A stretch of DNA of 64,000 nt from the NCBI GenBank assembly GCA_030278955.1, contig JAOANR010000010.1, positions 17,948,444 through 18,012,443 on the forward strand, read 5' to 3'. Origin of the DNA: Hygrophila difformis (taxonomy: Eukaryota > Streptophyta > Magnoliopsida > Lamiales > Acanthaceae). The notes under the pieces were generated by a model. That model saw only the letters and a program-made list of their open reading frames with translations. It was not told the DNA's origin and ran no database searches. A program made the translations under genes and the position numbers. Shown here piece after piece: positions 51,806 to 63,902 of the stretch (position 1 is its first letter; every line of letters begins with the position of its first letter).

Positions 51806-54292
51806 TGTAACACCCGGATTTGATAACCCAGGCCGGGATGTCACCGCCACACCTCTCTAGCAAGACACGGATTCTCCGAGCTTGCCAAAGAGATGCAAGG
51901 CTATAGGTATTGCAAAAAGATTTAAAAAAAAGTCCGGAATCTATGTAAAAATAATAAGTGTCATCCACACATATAATAGTAACAATATATTGCAGCGGAA
52001 AAATGTAAATGGGCCGACATGGCCAACACTCGGGATTTACATGCCCGTTATGCAAGTATCGTAAAAAGCAAATAAACAATGTTTAATAATCCATCCCCAA
52101 TGCACATGCTATGCATTATCTCCGTACTCTGAAATAAAAAGAGAATACAACAATTTTATCAGTATATAAAATACTGAGTAAGTCGATCCTAACATAGCAA
52201 TAAAGGGATTTAATTAGATAATTTAAAATTTCACTCCTAACATGCATTTACCAAATTTAAAGGAAATAATAATTTTAATTGTGTACTTAAACATGCATCT
52301 AATCCACAATAATAATTTAGTCATGCCATGAAATTTAAAGACATAATTTAAATGCATAATTTAAAGACATGCAAAAATAAATAAACACTTAAAAATATTA
52401 AATCTTTTATTTCCCCGTTACGTAACCATTTCTCAGTGGTTTGTATAGCCGGTGATCCGGCGGCCGCAGCCGTGTCGTAAGTATCTTGTATAGCCGGTGA
52501 TCCGGCGGCCGCAGCCGTATCTGCCATACCCAGTAACACTCCGGAGCCTCGAGAAATCCATACGGACAACCCGAGAGAGTAGACCATGTATCTCCCGCCG
52601 ATTGGCGTAATATTTCATCAAATTCTCTCGTCCATTATAGGCCCGAAGAGAAAAGGCTAGAGGGGCACCCTGCAGAGCACTCACCCTCCACCAAGTATCT
52701 CAAGTATCGTTTAGATTTAATGTATCGGGGTTTTTCAAAAGTGTAGATGTATCGTATTTCAAATCTTTGATCGTTCGTTTCGAAATTTCAAAATCCTTCG
52801 ATTTAAAAGTATCTTGGCGTCACAGTTTGCGCCTTTTCAATTTAAAAATCCGTATTAAGTCCGAAAAATCTGAAATCTTCGCACTTTATGCAAAACACCC
52901 TAACGAACAACTTTTGTGTTTTAACTTTTTCGAAATAAGTTGAGGAAACATGTCAAAAATCGATTTTACTATGCAATCAGAAATCTGTCCGAACTCAGGT
53001 ATGACCCAGTTCAAAATTTCGACGTTTTAACATATCAAATGGACTTCAAAAATTCTGAAATTTAATATGCACATACTAGACATGATTATCTACAACTTTC
53101 ATTTAGATTGTAAAGATCAAATCGGAATAGAAAGTATAGAAATAAATTCACTAAGTTCGAACATGTTCATAGGCAGATTTCCACACGTTTTGTCAAAATA
53201 GTTTCTTTTCGATGCGATTTAAAATAGCAAACATTAACAAAAATAGCTGAAATTTTTACACAACCTAGATTTATGTGTTAGGATTAAAAGTCTAGTTTTG
53301 AGTTTCTCGGATTGAATCCTCGAAATATGAGTTTTAGGCCGATTACAGAAATTGCGCAAGATGGGGTTTTTAAGTTCGATTTTTACGTTTCGTTACATTA
53401 CGCCTATACCGGACGCCCCGAAATCACCCGTATTGATATGGAAGGCTCAACTTACAGTGATAGAGAGGTTTGGGTCGTCCTAAGGTCGCTGGCTCGTCCA
53501 AAATCCTACGAACGGATCTCCTCAACGTCAAGCTTCCGACTTTGGCCACGATTTCGAATCGGACGAAGAAATCCAACGTTAGATCAAGTTTTCGGGTTCA
53601 AAAACTTAAATAGAAATCTGTGAACGACTTACCACAGATTAGGACACTAGGAATCTTGTATTCAACGCCTCCTCCGTCGGTTTTCGTCGCCGGGAAACGA
53701 TCGGAAAGTCGTCGGGAAGTCGCCGGAAAGTGTTTTGGCTTTGGAGAGAGTTGAGAGAGTTTGAGAGTGAATGGTGACTGATGAAAATGGTGGAGAGGCT
53801 GCCCTAGGTCGCCTAAGAGCTCCCCCCTTCGGCCAAAATCCGCTTTCCAAAGTCGGGAGGTCGAATTATGGTAAGAAATCGCCGAAAACGCGCAAGTTGC
53901 CAAAACCTGTAGGGCCACGCGGGGTTGGCGCGCCTTTTAGCCAAACCCCGCCCGGCCAGCGCGCGAGACTCGCCTGGACTGCGGTCCGGGCGGGTCCGTG
54001 CGATCCGATCCGTCGGGTCTTTTTCTCCTCTCTTTCGGACTTCTATCCTTCCCCGTTTTCGCGCTCGATTTTTCCGGGTCATTTCCGGATTATGCTTCTC
54101 ATCATAAATTTATTCCGTCTCAATTCGATTACATGCTTGAAATCCTAAGACCGTCGGTTTTGGTCCGTCGGGTTCTAATTCGTCGTCCTTTGACTTCCGT
54201 GCATTTCCGCGTCTACGGGTTTTCGGAAACGAAACCTTCTCTCCTATTGGATTAATTCCTATCTTTATATTCTAAAATTTACGGGTATTACA
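51806..54292 (-). repeat. 3' LTR of the Tekay/Del element (2487 bp)
   Basis: Near-copy of 56272-58759. It contains a tandem duplication of a GC-rich 33-bp unit (52441-52473 and 52486-52519, with TGATCCGGCGGCCGCAGCCG) shared by both LTRs. Open frames inside it are not coding by any family resemblance. Confidence 0.93.
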
Positions 54293-54576
54293 GTCTACCC
54301 CGCTTAAGAACCAACTTCGTCCTCGAAGTTGTACTTCATCCTCTCGCGAGTTCGGGAATTGTTTGATTAAGCGATTGTATTATTGTGTGTCGTTGTTTGT
54401 TATTATTTGACTGAACCCAGAATTGAAATTTCCGAGTTGCCTACGTACCCCGTGAAGGGATCAAGTCATTACGTAGTTCAAAACAATTTGAATTTGTTTA
54501 TTTGGGGTACAAAGTATTCATACAAAATATTCAGAAATACTCGGGTTGTCACATCCTCCCCCTCTTAAGATTACAG

Positions 54577-55205
54577 TTATGTCCCCATAACTGTTGTTGC
54601 ACTGTCTTGGAATAGGGTTGGGTAACGCTCCCTCATGTCTGCTTCCAGCTCCGACGTTGCCGTCTCGGCTTCGTGGTTAGACCAAAGAACCTTAACCATC
54701 CTCACGGTCTTATTCCTTGTTACCCTCTCCTTCTTGTCGAGTATTCGCACCGGAACTTCTTCATAGCTTAAGTCATCGTCCAACTCAATTTCCTCCGGTT
54801 GGAGTACGTGGGTCGGATCATGGACGTATTTCTTCAGTTGCGAGACGTGGAACACGTCGTGGACACGAGCAAATTGTGGCGGTAATGCCAATCGGTATGC
54901 AAGATTCCCCACTCTTTCTAGGATCTCGTAGGGTCCTATGTACCGTGGGCTTAATTTTCCCCGCTTGCCAAAGCGCATCACACCCTTCATCGGTGATACC
55001 TTTAACATGACCTTATCGCCTATTTGGAATTCCAAATCTTGCCGTCTCACGTCGGCATAGCTCTTTTGCCGGTCTTGCGCGGCTCTCATCTTTGCTTGGA
55101 TTATTTTGACTTGTTGAGCCATGTCCTCAACAAGTTGCGGTCCAATTACCATAGTCCTCTCGCCCTTTTCCCAGCTCAATGGGCTTCGGCATTTGCGTCC
55201 ACTCG
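54577..55205 (-). pseudogene. Tekay/Del integrase C-terminal and chromodomain-like fragment
   Basis: The minus-strand frame starts in GRKCRSPL-like sequence at the deletion junction near 55205. It continues MRAAQDRQKSYAD, LRY-type LSPRYIGPYEILERVG, FARVHDVFHVSQLKKY, then PVRILDKKERVTRNKTV, VLWSNH and a C-terminal RYPTLF. This is the GPY-type end of integrase followed by the chromodomain-like tail of chromovirus-type elements. The catalytic domain is absent. Confidence 0.85.
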
Positions 55206-55253
55206 TATTTTGTAGAGCAGAGGAGGGTTAAATGCGTAGGAAAGGAGGAACAA

Positions 55254-55254
<1 letters not shown>

Positions 55255-55279
<25 letters not shown>
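55255..55279. repeat. (TA)n microsatellite
   Basis: An uninterrupted TA run next to the deletion junction inside the Tekay element. Confidence 0.9.
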
Positions 55280-55284
<5 letters not shown>

Positions 55285-55651
55285 ATGTGCATGTATATAT
55301 GTATGTGGGCACTATGGATGATGGAAAAGAGAATATAACATAAATGCTTGTATTTTTATTGCTCAATAGAAAATGTTAATTGATACAAGCTGCAGGAATC
55401 ACAAGGATAGGAATAGCTCGGAAAATAGGAACGGTAATAGTAGAAGGAATGCGGTAAAGGTCCCTAAGCTGAGGGAGTGTAGGTGGTTGGGTCCTCCATG
55501 GGATCATCCTCATCACTCGACTCCTCAACGGTACCCCGGCCAAGGGGTCCATGGAATACTGGGCTCGCTGGCCAATTGGGCCCAGCGGCCGGGGCAGGAT
55601 CAACGACGACAACTGAAGGTTGGGCGGCTGTAGGGACAGCGTCAGGATCAA

Positions 55652-55813
55652 CTACGGGGCTAGCTGCGGTAGGAGTCCCCAGGTCGAGAGGGGCAGGTTA
55701 GCTCCCATTTGTTCTACCCTTAGTCTGAAGTTGTTCACGTTTTGAGGGGATTCGAGGTACGCCTCAATCAACCTCATTAGTAGGTTGATCATGTTCGCGT
55801 TTGGGGCGGCCAT
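55652..55813 (-). pseudogene. Start-proximal ORF of the Tekay element, probably a gag N-terminal remnant
   Basis: An ATG at 55813, about 450 bp after the primer site, opens 53 codons (MAAPNANMINLLMRLIEAYL...) to a TAG. Its position fits the gag start. No Gag core is present because of the internal deletion. Confidence 0.4.
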
Positions 55814-56256
55814 CTAATGTCACAAGGAGGTTAGAGTTAGAGTATGTTTCGAATATAAGTCATGATATGCAGGAATTTAAATCTATATGAATATGCACAT
55901 GCAATCCCCCCAAAATTTAATTTTAATGCATTTCTAAATTTAATCATGGGTTAAAAAGTTGGGCCTCTATATTGGCCAAAATAATATTTTGGACTTAAGG
56001 AATAAAAGCATAGGTATTTGGGTCGAAATGGTTGGGCTTAAAATAAATAATTATAAATATTGGGTCATGATAATTTAACCCCCTTTGGGCTCAAAATATT
56101 ATATTACTTGGGTAAGAAAATTTTTGGGCTCAAATTTTGGGCTCAAATAATAATACTAGTAGTCTTAAAAATAATAATGATAATAATAAATTTAAAAATA
56201 ATACTTAGTTCAAAATATTTTAAAATAATAATAATAGTAGCTTAAAAATATTCCGG

Positions 56257-56268
56257 GCTCTGATACCA
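56257..56268 (-). other. Primer binding site, initiator tRNA-Met type
   Basis: The minus strand reads TGGTATCAGAGC, three bases after the end of the 5' LTR. This is the standard plant tRNA-iMet primer site. Confidence 0.93.
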
Positions 56269-56271
56269 ACT

Positions 56272-58759
56272 TGTAACACCCCGGATTTGATAACCCAGGC
56301 CGGGATGTCACCGCCACACCTCTCTAGCAAGACACGGATTCTCCGAGCTTGCCAAAGAGATGCAAGGCTATAGGTATTGCAAAAAGATTTAAAAAAAAGT
56401 CCGGAATCTATGTAAAAATAATAAGTGTCATCCACACATATAATAGTAACAATATATTGCAGCGGAAAAATGTAAATGGGCCGACATGGCCAACACTCGG
56501 GATTTACATGCCCGTTATGCAAGTATCGTAAAAAGCAAATAAACAATGTTTAATAATCCATCCCCAATGCACATGCTATGCATTATCTCCGTACTCTGAA
56601 ATAAAAAGAGAATACAACAATTTTATCAGTATATAAAATACTGAGTAAGTCGATCCTAACATAGCAATAAAGGGATTTAATTAGATAATTTAAAATTTCA
56701 CTCCTAACATGCATTTACCAAATTTAAAGGAAATAATAATTTTAATTGTGTACTTAAACATGCATCTAATCCACAATAATAATTTAGTCATGCCATGAAA
56801 TTTAAAGACATAATTTAAATGCATAATTTAAAGACATGCAAAAATAAATAAACACTTAAAAATATTAAATCTTTTATTTCCCCGTTACGTAACCATTTCT
56901 CAGTGGTTTGTATAGCCGGTGATCCGGCGGCCGCAGCCGTGTCGTAAGTATCTTGTATAGCCGGTGATCCGGCGGCCGCAGCCGTATCTGCCATACCCAG
57001 TAACACTCCGGAGCCTCGAGAAATCCATACGGACAACCCGAGAGAGTAGGCCATGTATCTCCCGCCGATTGGCGTAATATTTCATCAAATTCTCTCGTCC
57101 ATTATAGGCCCGAAGAGAAAAGGCTAGAGGGGCACCCTGCAGAGCACTCACCCTCCACCAAGTATCTCAAGTATCGTTTAGATTTAATGTATCGGGGTTT
57201 TTCAAAAGTGTAGATGTATCGTATTTCAAATCTTTGATCGTTCGTTTCGAAATTTCAAAATCCTTCGATTTAAAATTATCTTGGCGTCACAGTTTGCGCC
57301 TTTTCAATTTAAAAATCCGTTTTAAGTCCGAAAAATCTGAAATCTTCACACTTTATGCAAAACACCCTAACGAACAACTTTCGTGTTTTAACTTTTTCGA
57401 AATAAGTTGAGGAAACATGTCAAAAATCGATTTTACTATGCAATCAGAAATCTGTCCGAACTCAGGTATGACCCAGTTCAAAATTTCGATATTTTAACAT
57501 ATCAAATGGACTTCAAAAATTCTGAAATTTAATATGCACATACTAGACATGATTATCTACAACTTTCATTTAGATTGTAAAGATCAAATCGGACTAGAAA
57601 GTATAGAAATAAATTTACTAAGTTCGAACATGTTCATAGGCAGATTTCCACACGTTTTGTCAAAACAGTTTCTTTTCGATACGATTTAAAATAGCAAATG
57701 TTAACGAAAATGGCTGAAATTTTTACACAACCTAGATTTATGTGTTAGGATTAAAAGTCTAGTTTTGAGTTTCTCGGATTGAATCCTCGAAATATGAGTT
57801 TTAGGCCGATTACAGAAACTGCGCAAGATGGGGTTTTTAAGTTCGATTTTTACATTTCGTTACATTACGCCTATACCGGACGCCCCGAAATCACCCGTAT
57901 TGATATGGAAGGCTCAACTTACAGTGATAGAGAGGTTTGGGTCGTCCTAAGGTCGCTGGCTCGTCCAAAATCCTACGAACGGATCTCCTCAACGTCAAGC
58001 TTCCGACTTTGGCCACGATTTCGAATCGGACGAAGAAATCCAACGTTAGATCAAGTTTTCGGGTTAAAAAACTTAAATAGAAATCTGTGAACGACTTACC
58101 ACAGATTAGGACACTAGGAATCTTGTATTCAACGCCTCCTCCGTCGGTTTTCGTCGCCGGGAAACGATCGGAAAGTCGTCGGGAAGTCGCCGGAAAGTGT
58201 TTTGGCTTTGGAGAGAGTTGAGAGAGTTTGAGAGTGAATGGTGACTGATGAAAATGGTGGAGAGGCTGCCCTAGGTCGCCTAAGAGCTCCCCCCTTCGGC
58301 CAAAATCCGCTTTCCAAAGTCGGGAGGTCGAATTATGGTAAGAAATCGCCGAAAACGCGCAAGTTGCCAAAACCTGTAGGGCCACGCGGGGTTGGCGCGC
58401 CTTTTAGCCAAACCCCGCCCGGCCAGCGCGTGAGACTCGCCTGGACTGCGGTCCGGGCGGGTCCGTGCGATCCGATCCGTCGGGTCTTTTTCTCCTCTCT
58501 TTCGGACTTCTATCCTTCCCCGTTTTCGCGCTCGATTTTTCCGGGTCATTTCCGGATTATGCTTCTCATCATAAATTTATTCCGTCTCAATTCGATTACA
58601 TGCTTGAAATCCTAAGACCGTCGGTTTTGGTCCGTCGGGTTCTAATTCGTCGTCCTTTGACTTCCGTGCATTTCCGCGTCTACGGGTTTTCGGAAACGAA
58701 ACCTTCTCTCCTATTGGATTAATTCCTATCTTTATATTCTAAAATTTACGGGTATTACA
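56272..58759 (-). repeat. 5' LTR of the Tekay/Del element (2488 bp)
   Basis: One base longer than the 3' LTR (CCCC versus CCC near the end). About 20 substitutions were noticed, with a cluster of four in GCAAAYRTTAACRAAAATRGC. Confidence 0.93.
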
Positions 58760-59285
58760 TTCTAAAACTACTTGACATAATTTAAACTAAACTATGAAAG
58801 CAATAAAACTATCTACAAAGCACATCAAATCTATTCTAAGAAAGCAACAGCATTACTCTAGAAAAGCAGATAAATTTATTCTAAGAAAGCAATTAAAATT
58901 TAGTCTACAAAACCATGTAAAATTACGCTACACTATCTAGAAAGCAGATTTAAAATGTGACAGAAGGGACAGGGAGAAAATAATAAAGATTGGACAAGAT
59001 TCGGATGAAACATAATTAAACTTCCATTTTGCTACATAGATCTTCGTTTGGGATAATCTTGTCAGTTAACTAACTCTCATGCTTTCTATACTATGTTCCC
59101 TTTAACAGACAGGTACTTACAGTGAAACTTTTGACAAGTTTCACTAACACGAATATTTTTCAATAAAATATATCAGGATTAAATTTATTAAATGAGAGGA
59201 ATTATGATTCATGGGAAGGGGTTTAAGGATATATTTCACTTTTTATTACTCATGAGGAGAAACTTTGAGTTCAAGCGGCGTTGTG

Positions 59286-59780
59286 GAACTCCCCGGCATG
59301 AAACCTTTGACAATTCCTTGCCTTGAAGATCCTTGCCATGAAACTTTTGACAAGTTACCACTACATGAGTATTTTCTGAAACAATATAATCCTGGTTTTC
59401 AATTTTATTTAATGAAAATCGATTTATGAAGGCGGAGTTGGGATTAGGGATATATTTATAGGTTGTCACGTGAAACTTTTGACGAGTTTCACTAACACGA
59501 GTAATTTTCTGAAGTATCAGGTTTGGATTTATTAAATGAAAAGAGTTATGATTTAGGGAAGGGGTTTAAGGATATGTTATAATTCCCTTTTTATTACTCA
59601 TGTGGGGTGTTTTAATATCACACGGCGCTGTGGTCCTTCCCGCCATGAAACTTTTGACAAATATCACGGTGCAACCGGGATTGACCTTCAGTCTGTCACC
59701 CTGAAAGTCCCTGGTATCTGCACCATGATGCTCCTCTTAATTTCATGTAGAGAAGATACCTGCCATGAAACTTTTGAACA
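59286..59780 (-). repeat. Repeated LTR-end/primer-site-like modules in D2
   Basis: On the minus strand GTTTCATGGC or GTTTCATGCC recurs near 59305, 59340, 59645 and 59765. Two of them continue into CGGGGAG/GGGAAGG and then AACGCCGCT or AGCGCCGTG, resembling the LTR-end, primer-site and leader order of the Athila element. Confidence 0.55.
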
Positions 59781-62071
59781 TCTTCCCACTACATGAGTAT
59801 TTTCCAAAATGTTATGTTTTTATTCACTCGTGTCAAGAAACTATGCATCCCGAAAGCGCACGGAGTCAAAAATTGCAGTAATTTATAGTAAGTACCGGAT
59901 CGTTTACTGGAGGATGTGCGATGGAAGCAGGGCCCACGTCGTTTACTAAGATTTTCCACTCGGTTACTCGTTTCAAGTTTTGCAAGGTTTTCTAACAACT
60001 ACTTGACATAAATTAAACCAGATCATGAAAGCAGTAAAAATTATTCTACAAAGCATGGTAAACTAGATCGAAGAAAGCAATTAAATCTATACTACGAAAG
60101 CAATATAAAATTATGCTACACTATCTAGAAAGCAAGTTTAAATATGACAGAAGGGACAGGAAGGAAATAATAAAGATTGGACAAGATTCAGATGAAACAC
60201 AATTAAACTTCCATTTTTAATACACAGATCTTAGCTTGGGATAGTCCTCCAGTTAGCTAACTCTCATGCTTTCTACACCATGTTCCCTTTAACAGACATG
60301 TACTTATGGTGAGAATTTACATGCTCTTAAGACAACAATTTCTAGGATACCACAGACTTATAACTCCCTCCACAGGCCTTGTGAAGTTACATTACATATC
60401 TGTGGTGGACAAGCAACACCTAACATATCATTAGTTGACATGCCAAGTACTCCTATCATTCCCCCATGTCACACCCAAAGTTTCAAATCACGCCCCAAAC
60501 CATTCCATAACTCTCAAACCTTTTAACAGATGGACAGCCCCTAATTCTTCCGAGTGACCTCTATGAAAGCATTTAAAGGGAAGCAGTAAGAAAGCTGTAA
60601 AGAAAGCATTTAAATCTATCACTCGGAATCTTTAAAAACGTCTCTTTCCGTTAGTATAAAAGAGCCCCTGGTCTTGGTGACCAGATGCAGATCAAGAACC
60701 CCCGAGATATCAATAAGCCACAGGGCTTACAACATCTGGGTAGTTATGAGATACAAACTAAATGAAACAGATCCATAAATGAACCTATTACGGATGTACT
60801 CACTCAGGACTCAATTCTAGACTTTGGCAGAAGAAGATAGTAGTCGAAGGAATACTCGACCTTACCTTATAAATTCACCAAGGCCTATATGTTGTTCCTC
60901 TAGTATTATTTATCACATCTCATCTACACCCAAGTGGATATTGACTTAATGCGATATCTAATATCAGATTTCCAACACACAGCAATTTTGAGAAGCAAAT
61001 GAATATTTGAAAATCATTCCCTAAACAGGTACTAGACTCTCAATCAAAACACAGATCCTTTCAGTCTAGGTGAGACCTAATCGCTGACTCTGCTTCTAAG
61101 CTCTCAAAATCAATCCCCAGTAGAAGATGAATTAGTCATAACTGTCGAATTTATCCCTTACTCAGATCTGGATTTTACAAAGGAATTTTTGTTGGAAATT
61201 TATTATGCAGCATCTGATTTAAATCAAGACTTCTGTGTCCAAGGGGAAGGATCCCCAAAATAATGATAAGACCAGAACATCTACATAATAGTATCATGCA
61301 TACAAGTATATGAAAAGGAAAATAAAGCACCCCAAAATATATGGTGGGGTTAGACAGAATGCGATACACAAGATGGATTAGCCTGAGATGAGAAGAAATC
61401 GGCTAAAAAGAGTGTCAGAGATAGTTGGGGTTCTCCGGACTACAAACATCTGCTGTCCGGTTCCCAATTTTCCCAGATGACTGATTTTAGACAAAAAGAA
61501 TTCCAAACAACGGTGACCGCCGCCATTTAGTTTTCTTTTGTCTGTGAGTGGAAGAATAACCCACATATTTCTTGCTGTAATATTTCTTAACTGATGTTGG
61601 TCGTCATCAGTTAATACTATTGCAACTTGAATTCAGGTTGAGAAATTAAGATAAGGAAAATTAAAACTGTATCTGATTAGGAATTGGCTGAGTGACTAAT
61701 CGAAACTCTTAGTGAAGAGAACGCTCGCCGAAGCTTCCACCAACCACTAGCCAGATCATGCAAAATAACAGATAATGATTGACACACCGAAGACGGGTTA
61801 GTCGATATCCCTATGAAGGGACCTTTCACCAACATTAATCTGTGCATTTCTCATTATCCGTTCATACACACAATGAAAAGGAAAACTTGAAAATAAGGAA
61901 AATGTTTTTGGTATTGTGTGGGTGTTAAGCACACAATAAATAGATACTAATGGGTTGAAATGTGTAATGGATAAAAGTTAGGTGAAATGGGCCTAGGCCC
62001 AATACACCCATGCAACTTACACAAATCATGAAAGAAAAATATTTTTGGAGTTTTCAAAGTAAAAGGATAGT

Positions 62072-62541
62072 TCAATTCGAATTATTGGGGTAATTCGAAT
62101 TGAGAATGCATGAAGGATGAAGTATTACTTTACTCAATTGATCATTGCTAGAAATTGGAGCATCATCTAATTCGAATTATTAACCAATTCAAATTAATTC
62201 GAATTGGACAACTCGAATTGGCGAAGTCCTTTTCTTGCTCAAATTGACTAAGGCATTTACCTCAAGGGGAAGGTGAGTTCGAATTGTCCAGCAATTCGAA
62301 TTAATTCGAATTGGACAATTCGAATTGGTAGAAGATGAAAAAAAAAATAAACTAAGGCATGAATGGGTGGTATGCAATACAATGTGGTTTTCCTTGCCAA
62401 TTTGAATTGTTGAACCAATTCGAATTAATTCGAATTAGAGAATTCGAATTGGCTAGAAACCACATGAAGGAAATTTTTGGTTGTGCAATTCGAATTTCTT
62501 AGGCAATTCGAGATAATTCGAATTGCCTCAATTCGAATTAC
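62072..62541 (-). repeat. D2 repeat block 1: AATTCGAATT units downstream of the TATA box
   Basis: Five units at about 62072-62102 (half), 62168-62220, 62277-62329, 62399-62452 and 62486-62541. The full unit is one AATTCGAATT, a gap of about 8 bases, a fused pair AATTCGAATTAATTCGAATT, a gap of about 3-5, and a fourth AATTCGAATT. It lies about 0.9-1.3 kb downstream of the TATA box. Confidence 0.85.
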
Positions 62542-63413
62542 ACATTTTCGAACAACAACAATTTTTGTTCTCACAAGTATGGGTTAGGTGAACACTGTGC
62601 TGTAATGATGGTTTAGATTTACCAAATCCCTCATCTCACATCAATGTCACTTCACAGCCACCCTAGTGAGGTTTTCAAGAAATAAATAAACACATGTCCA
62701 GTGGGTATTGGCAAGATTCAAACCCTATTTCTACAAACAAAGGATCAAATATCAAAGAACCTAAAACATCTAGAAAATCAAGAACTGCATGAATAAAGCT
62801 AAGAACACCTATGTTATCTAAGGCAGCATAAAAGAAAAATCAAGGCAGGAAAAAATAAGGCATAAAAATAAATACTAACAAACCTAAAAACGTCTAAAAC
62901 CTAAGAACACTTATTTGAAGCTCTAAGGCACAAAATCAAGCTAACAACCCACCAAACATGCATTTATTAAGTTTGGATGTCAACTAGGACATAATAAATG
63001 TAATCTAGTTGAAACAAACAAACATGCTAAGCATTTATTTCTAGAGAAAGCATTAAAGAGTGCCAAAACACATGAACAACACCATTTCTGGAAATTTTTC
63101 TTGTATTGACACTTTGAAAGCAAAATAAAGAACCCAACACCATCATTAACTTGAAGGTAGGGTTTATTCTAACTAGAAAGCATGTAAAAAATCTGGAAAT
63201 GGCTACTCTAAGGGTTACACAAACTGCTTCTACACTAAGCTAAGATCAAAGCATGTAAAGATTATACTACTTGCAAGAAAAATAAACTAACCTAAACTAA
63301 ACTACCTACCTAACCCTTAAGGGGTGTGGAACCTCCTGCTGTTCTTTTTGTCCCAAGCTGCTTTTTGGCAAAATTCTTGATCTAAGGATGTTTCTTGTGT
63401 TGAGGGAGGTCAG

Positions 63414-63421
63414 CTTTTATA
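63414..63421 (-). promoter_or_regulatory. TATA box of the D2 LTR
   Basis: The minus strand reads CTATAAAAG between the two repeat blocks, collinear with the TATA box of the Athila LTR at 800. Confidence 0.6.
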
Positions 63422-63497
63422 GACAAACTTCGAAACCCTAGGCCCACCAGTGTTGTGCTCATGTTCCACAGCTTCCTTTGGATGAATTTTGAGCGAA

Positions 63498-63902
63498 GTT
63501 CGAATTATCTCAATCAGTTCGAATTAATTCGAATTGTGAGATCTCTTCCTTGAGCTGGGATTGTGGCCTTCAGTCATCAATTCGAATTGTTGTGAGGAAT
63601 TCGAATTGGTCTTTTCTCGAATTGGATGAGGGTTTCTGCTTGGCTTCCTTGCATTTGTTGGCAATTCGAATTGTTCGTGCTAATTCGAATTAATTCGAAC
63701 TAGACAATTCGAATTGCACTTCTTCTTCTTGCCTTTGGGTTTCTTCTCTCTTCATTCCCTAATTCGAATTAATTCGAATTTGAACAATTCGAATTAGGCT
63801 TCTGCATCCCTTCCAACACTTAACCATTTCTTTGTTCTTTTCAGCAATTCGAATTGTTTGTGCCAATTCGAATTAATTCGAATTGCACAATTCGAATTGT
63901 GC
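63498..63902 (-). repeat. D2 repeat block 2: AATTCGAATT units in U3
   Basis: Five units at about 63498-63538, 63579-63626, 63662-63719, 63760-63797 and 63845-63902, with the same single, fused pair, single layout in the complete ones. They lie about 80-480 bp upstream of the TATA box. Confidence 0.85.

Larger units (their letters stand above)
51806..58759 (-). mobile_element. Internally deleted Tekay/Del-type Ty3/gypsy element (6954 bp)
   Basis: LTRs at 56272-58759 (5', 2488 bp) and 51806-54292 (3', 2487 bp) start TGTAATACCCG and end TGTTACA on the minus strand, with TTCTA target duplications at 51801-51805 and 58760-58764. The primer site is initiator tRNA-Met type. Only about 2 kb remains between the LTRs: a short start-proximal ORF and the integrase C-terminus. 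Protease, RT and RNase H are gone. About 20 LTR differences, many C/T or G/A, make it older than the Athila and Tat-2 insertions. Confidence 0.93.
51505..59122 (-). mobile_element. Athila-like LTR end fragment (D1), split by the Tekay element
   Basis: 51505-51805 and 58760-59122 read together on the minus strand as the last about 660 bp of an LTR related to that of the Athila element (GGCCCGAAAGCGCACG; GACCGGATCATTCACTGGAGG; GACAGAAGGGACAGGGAG as complements). The LTR terminus TGAAACTTTTGAC is at 51505. It is cut at 59123 by the next LTR. No primer site follows at 51504, so this is a 3' or solo LTR remnant. Confidence 0.75.

Noticed and set aside
53312..54255. ORFs in the Tekay LTR (and copies at 57779-58722)
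   Set aside because: Present only as part of LTR sequence in both copies; antisense and sense frames overlap and none resembles a known protein.
62072..63902. CRISPR-like array or simple satellite
   Set aside because: Repeats are grouped in four-site units with variable gaps inside a plant LTR; no constant spacer length and eukaryotic context.
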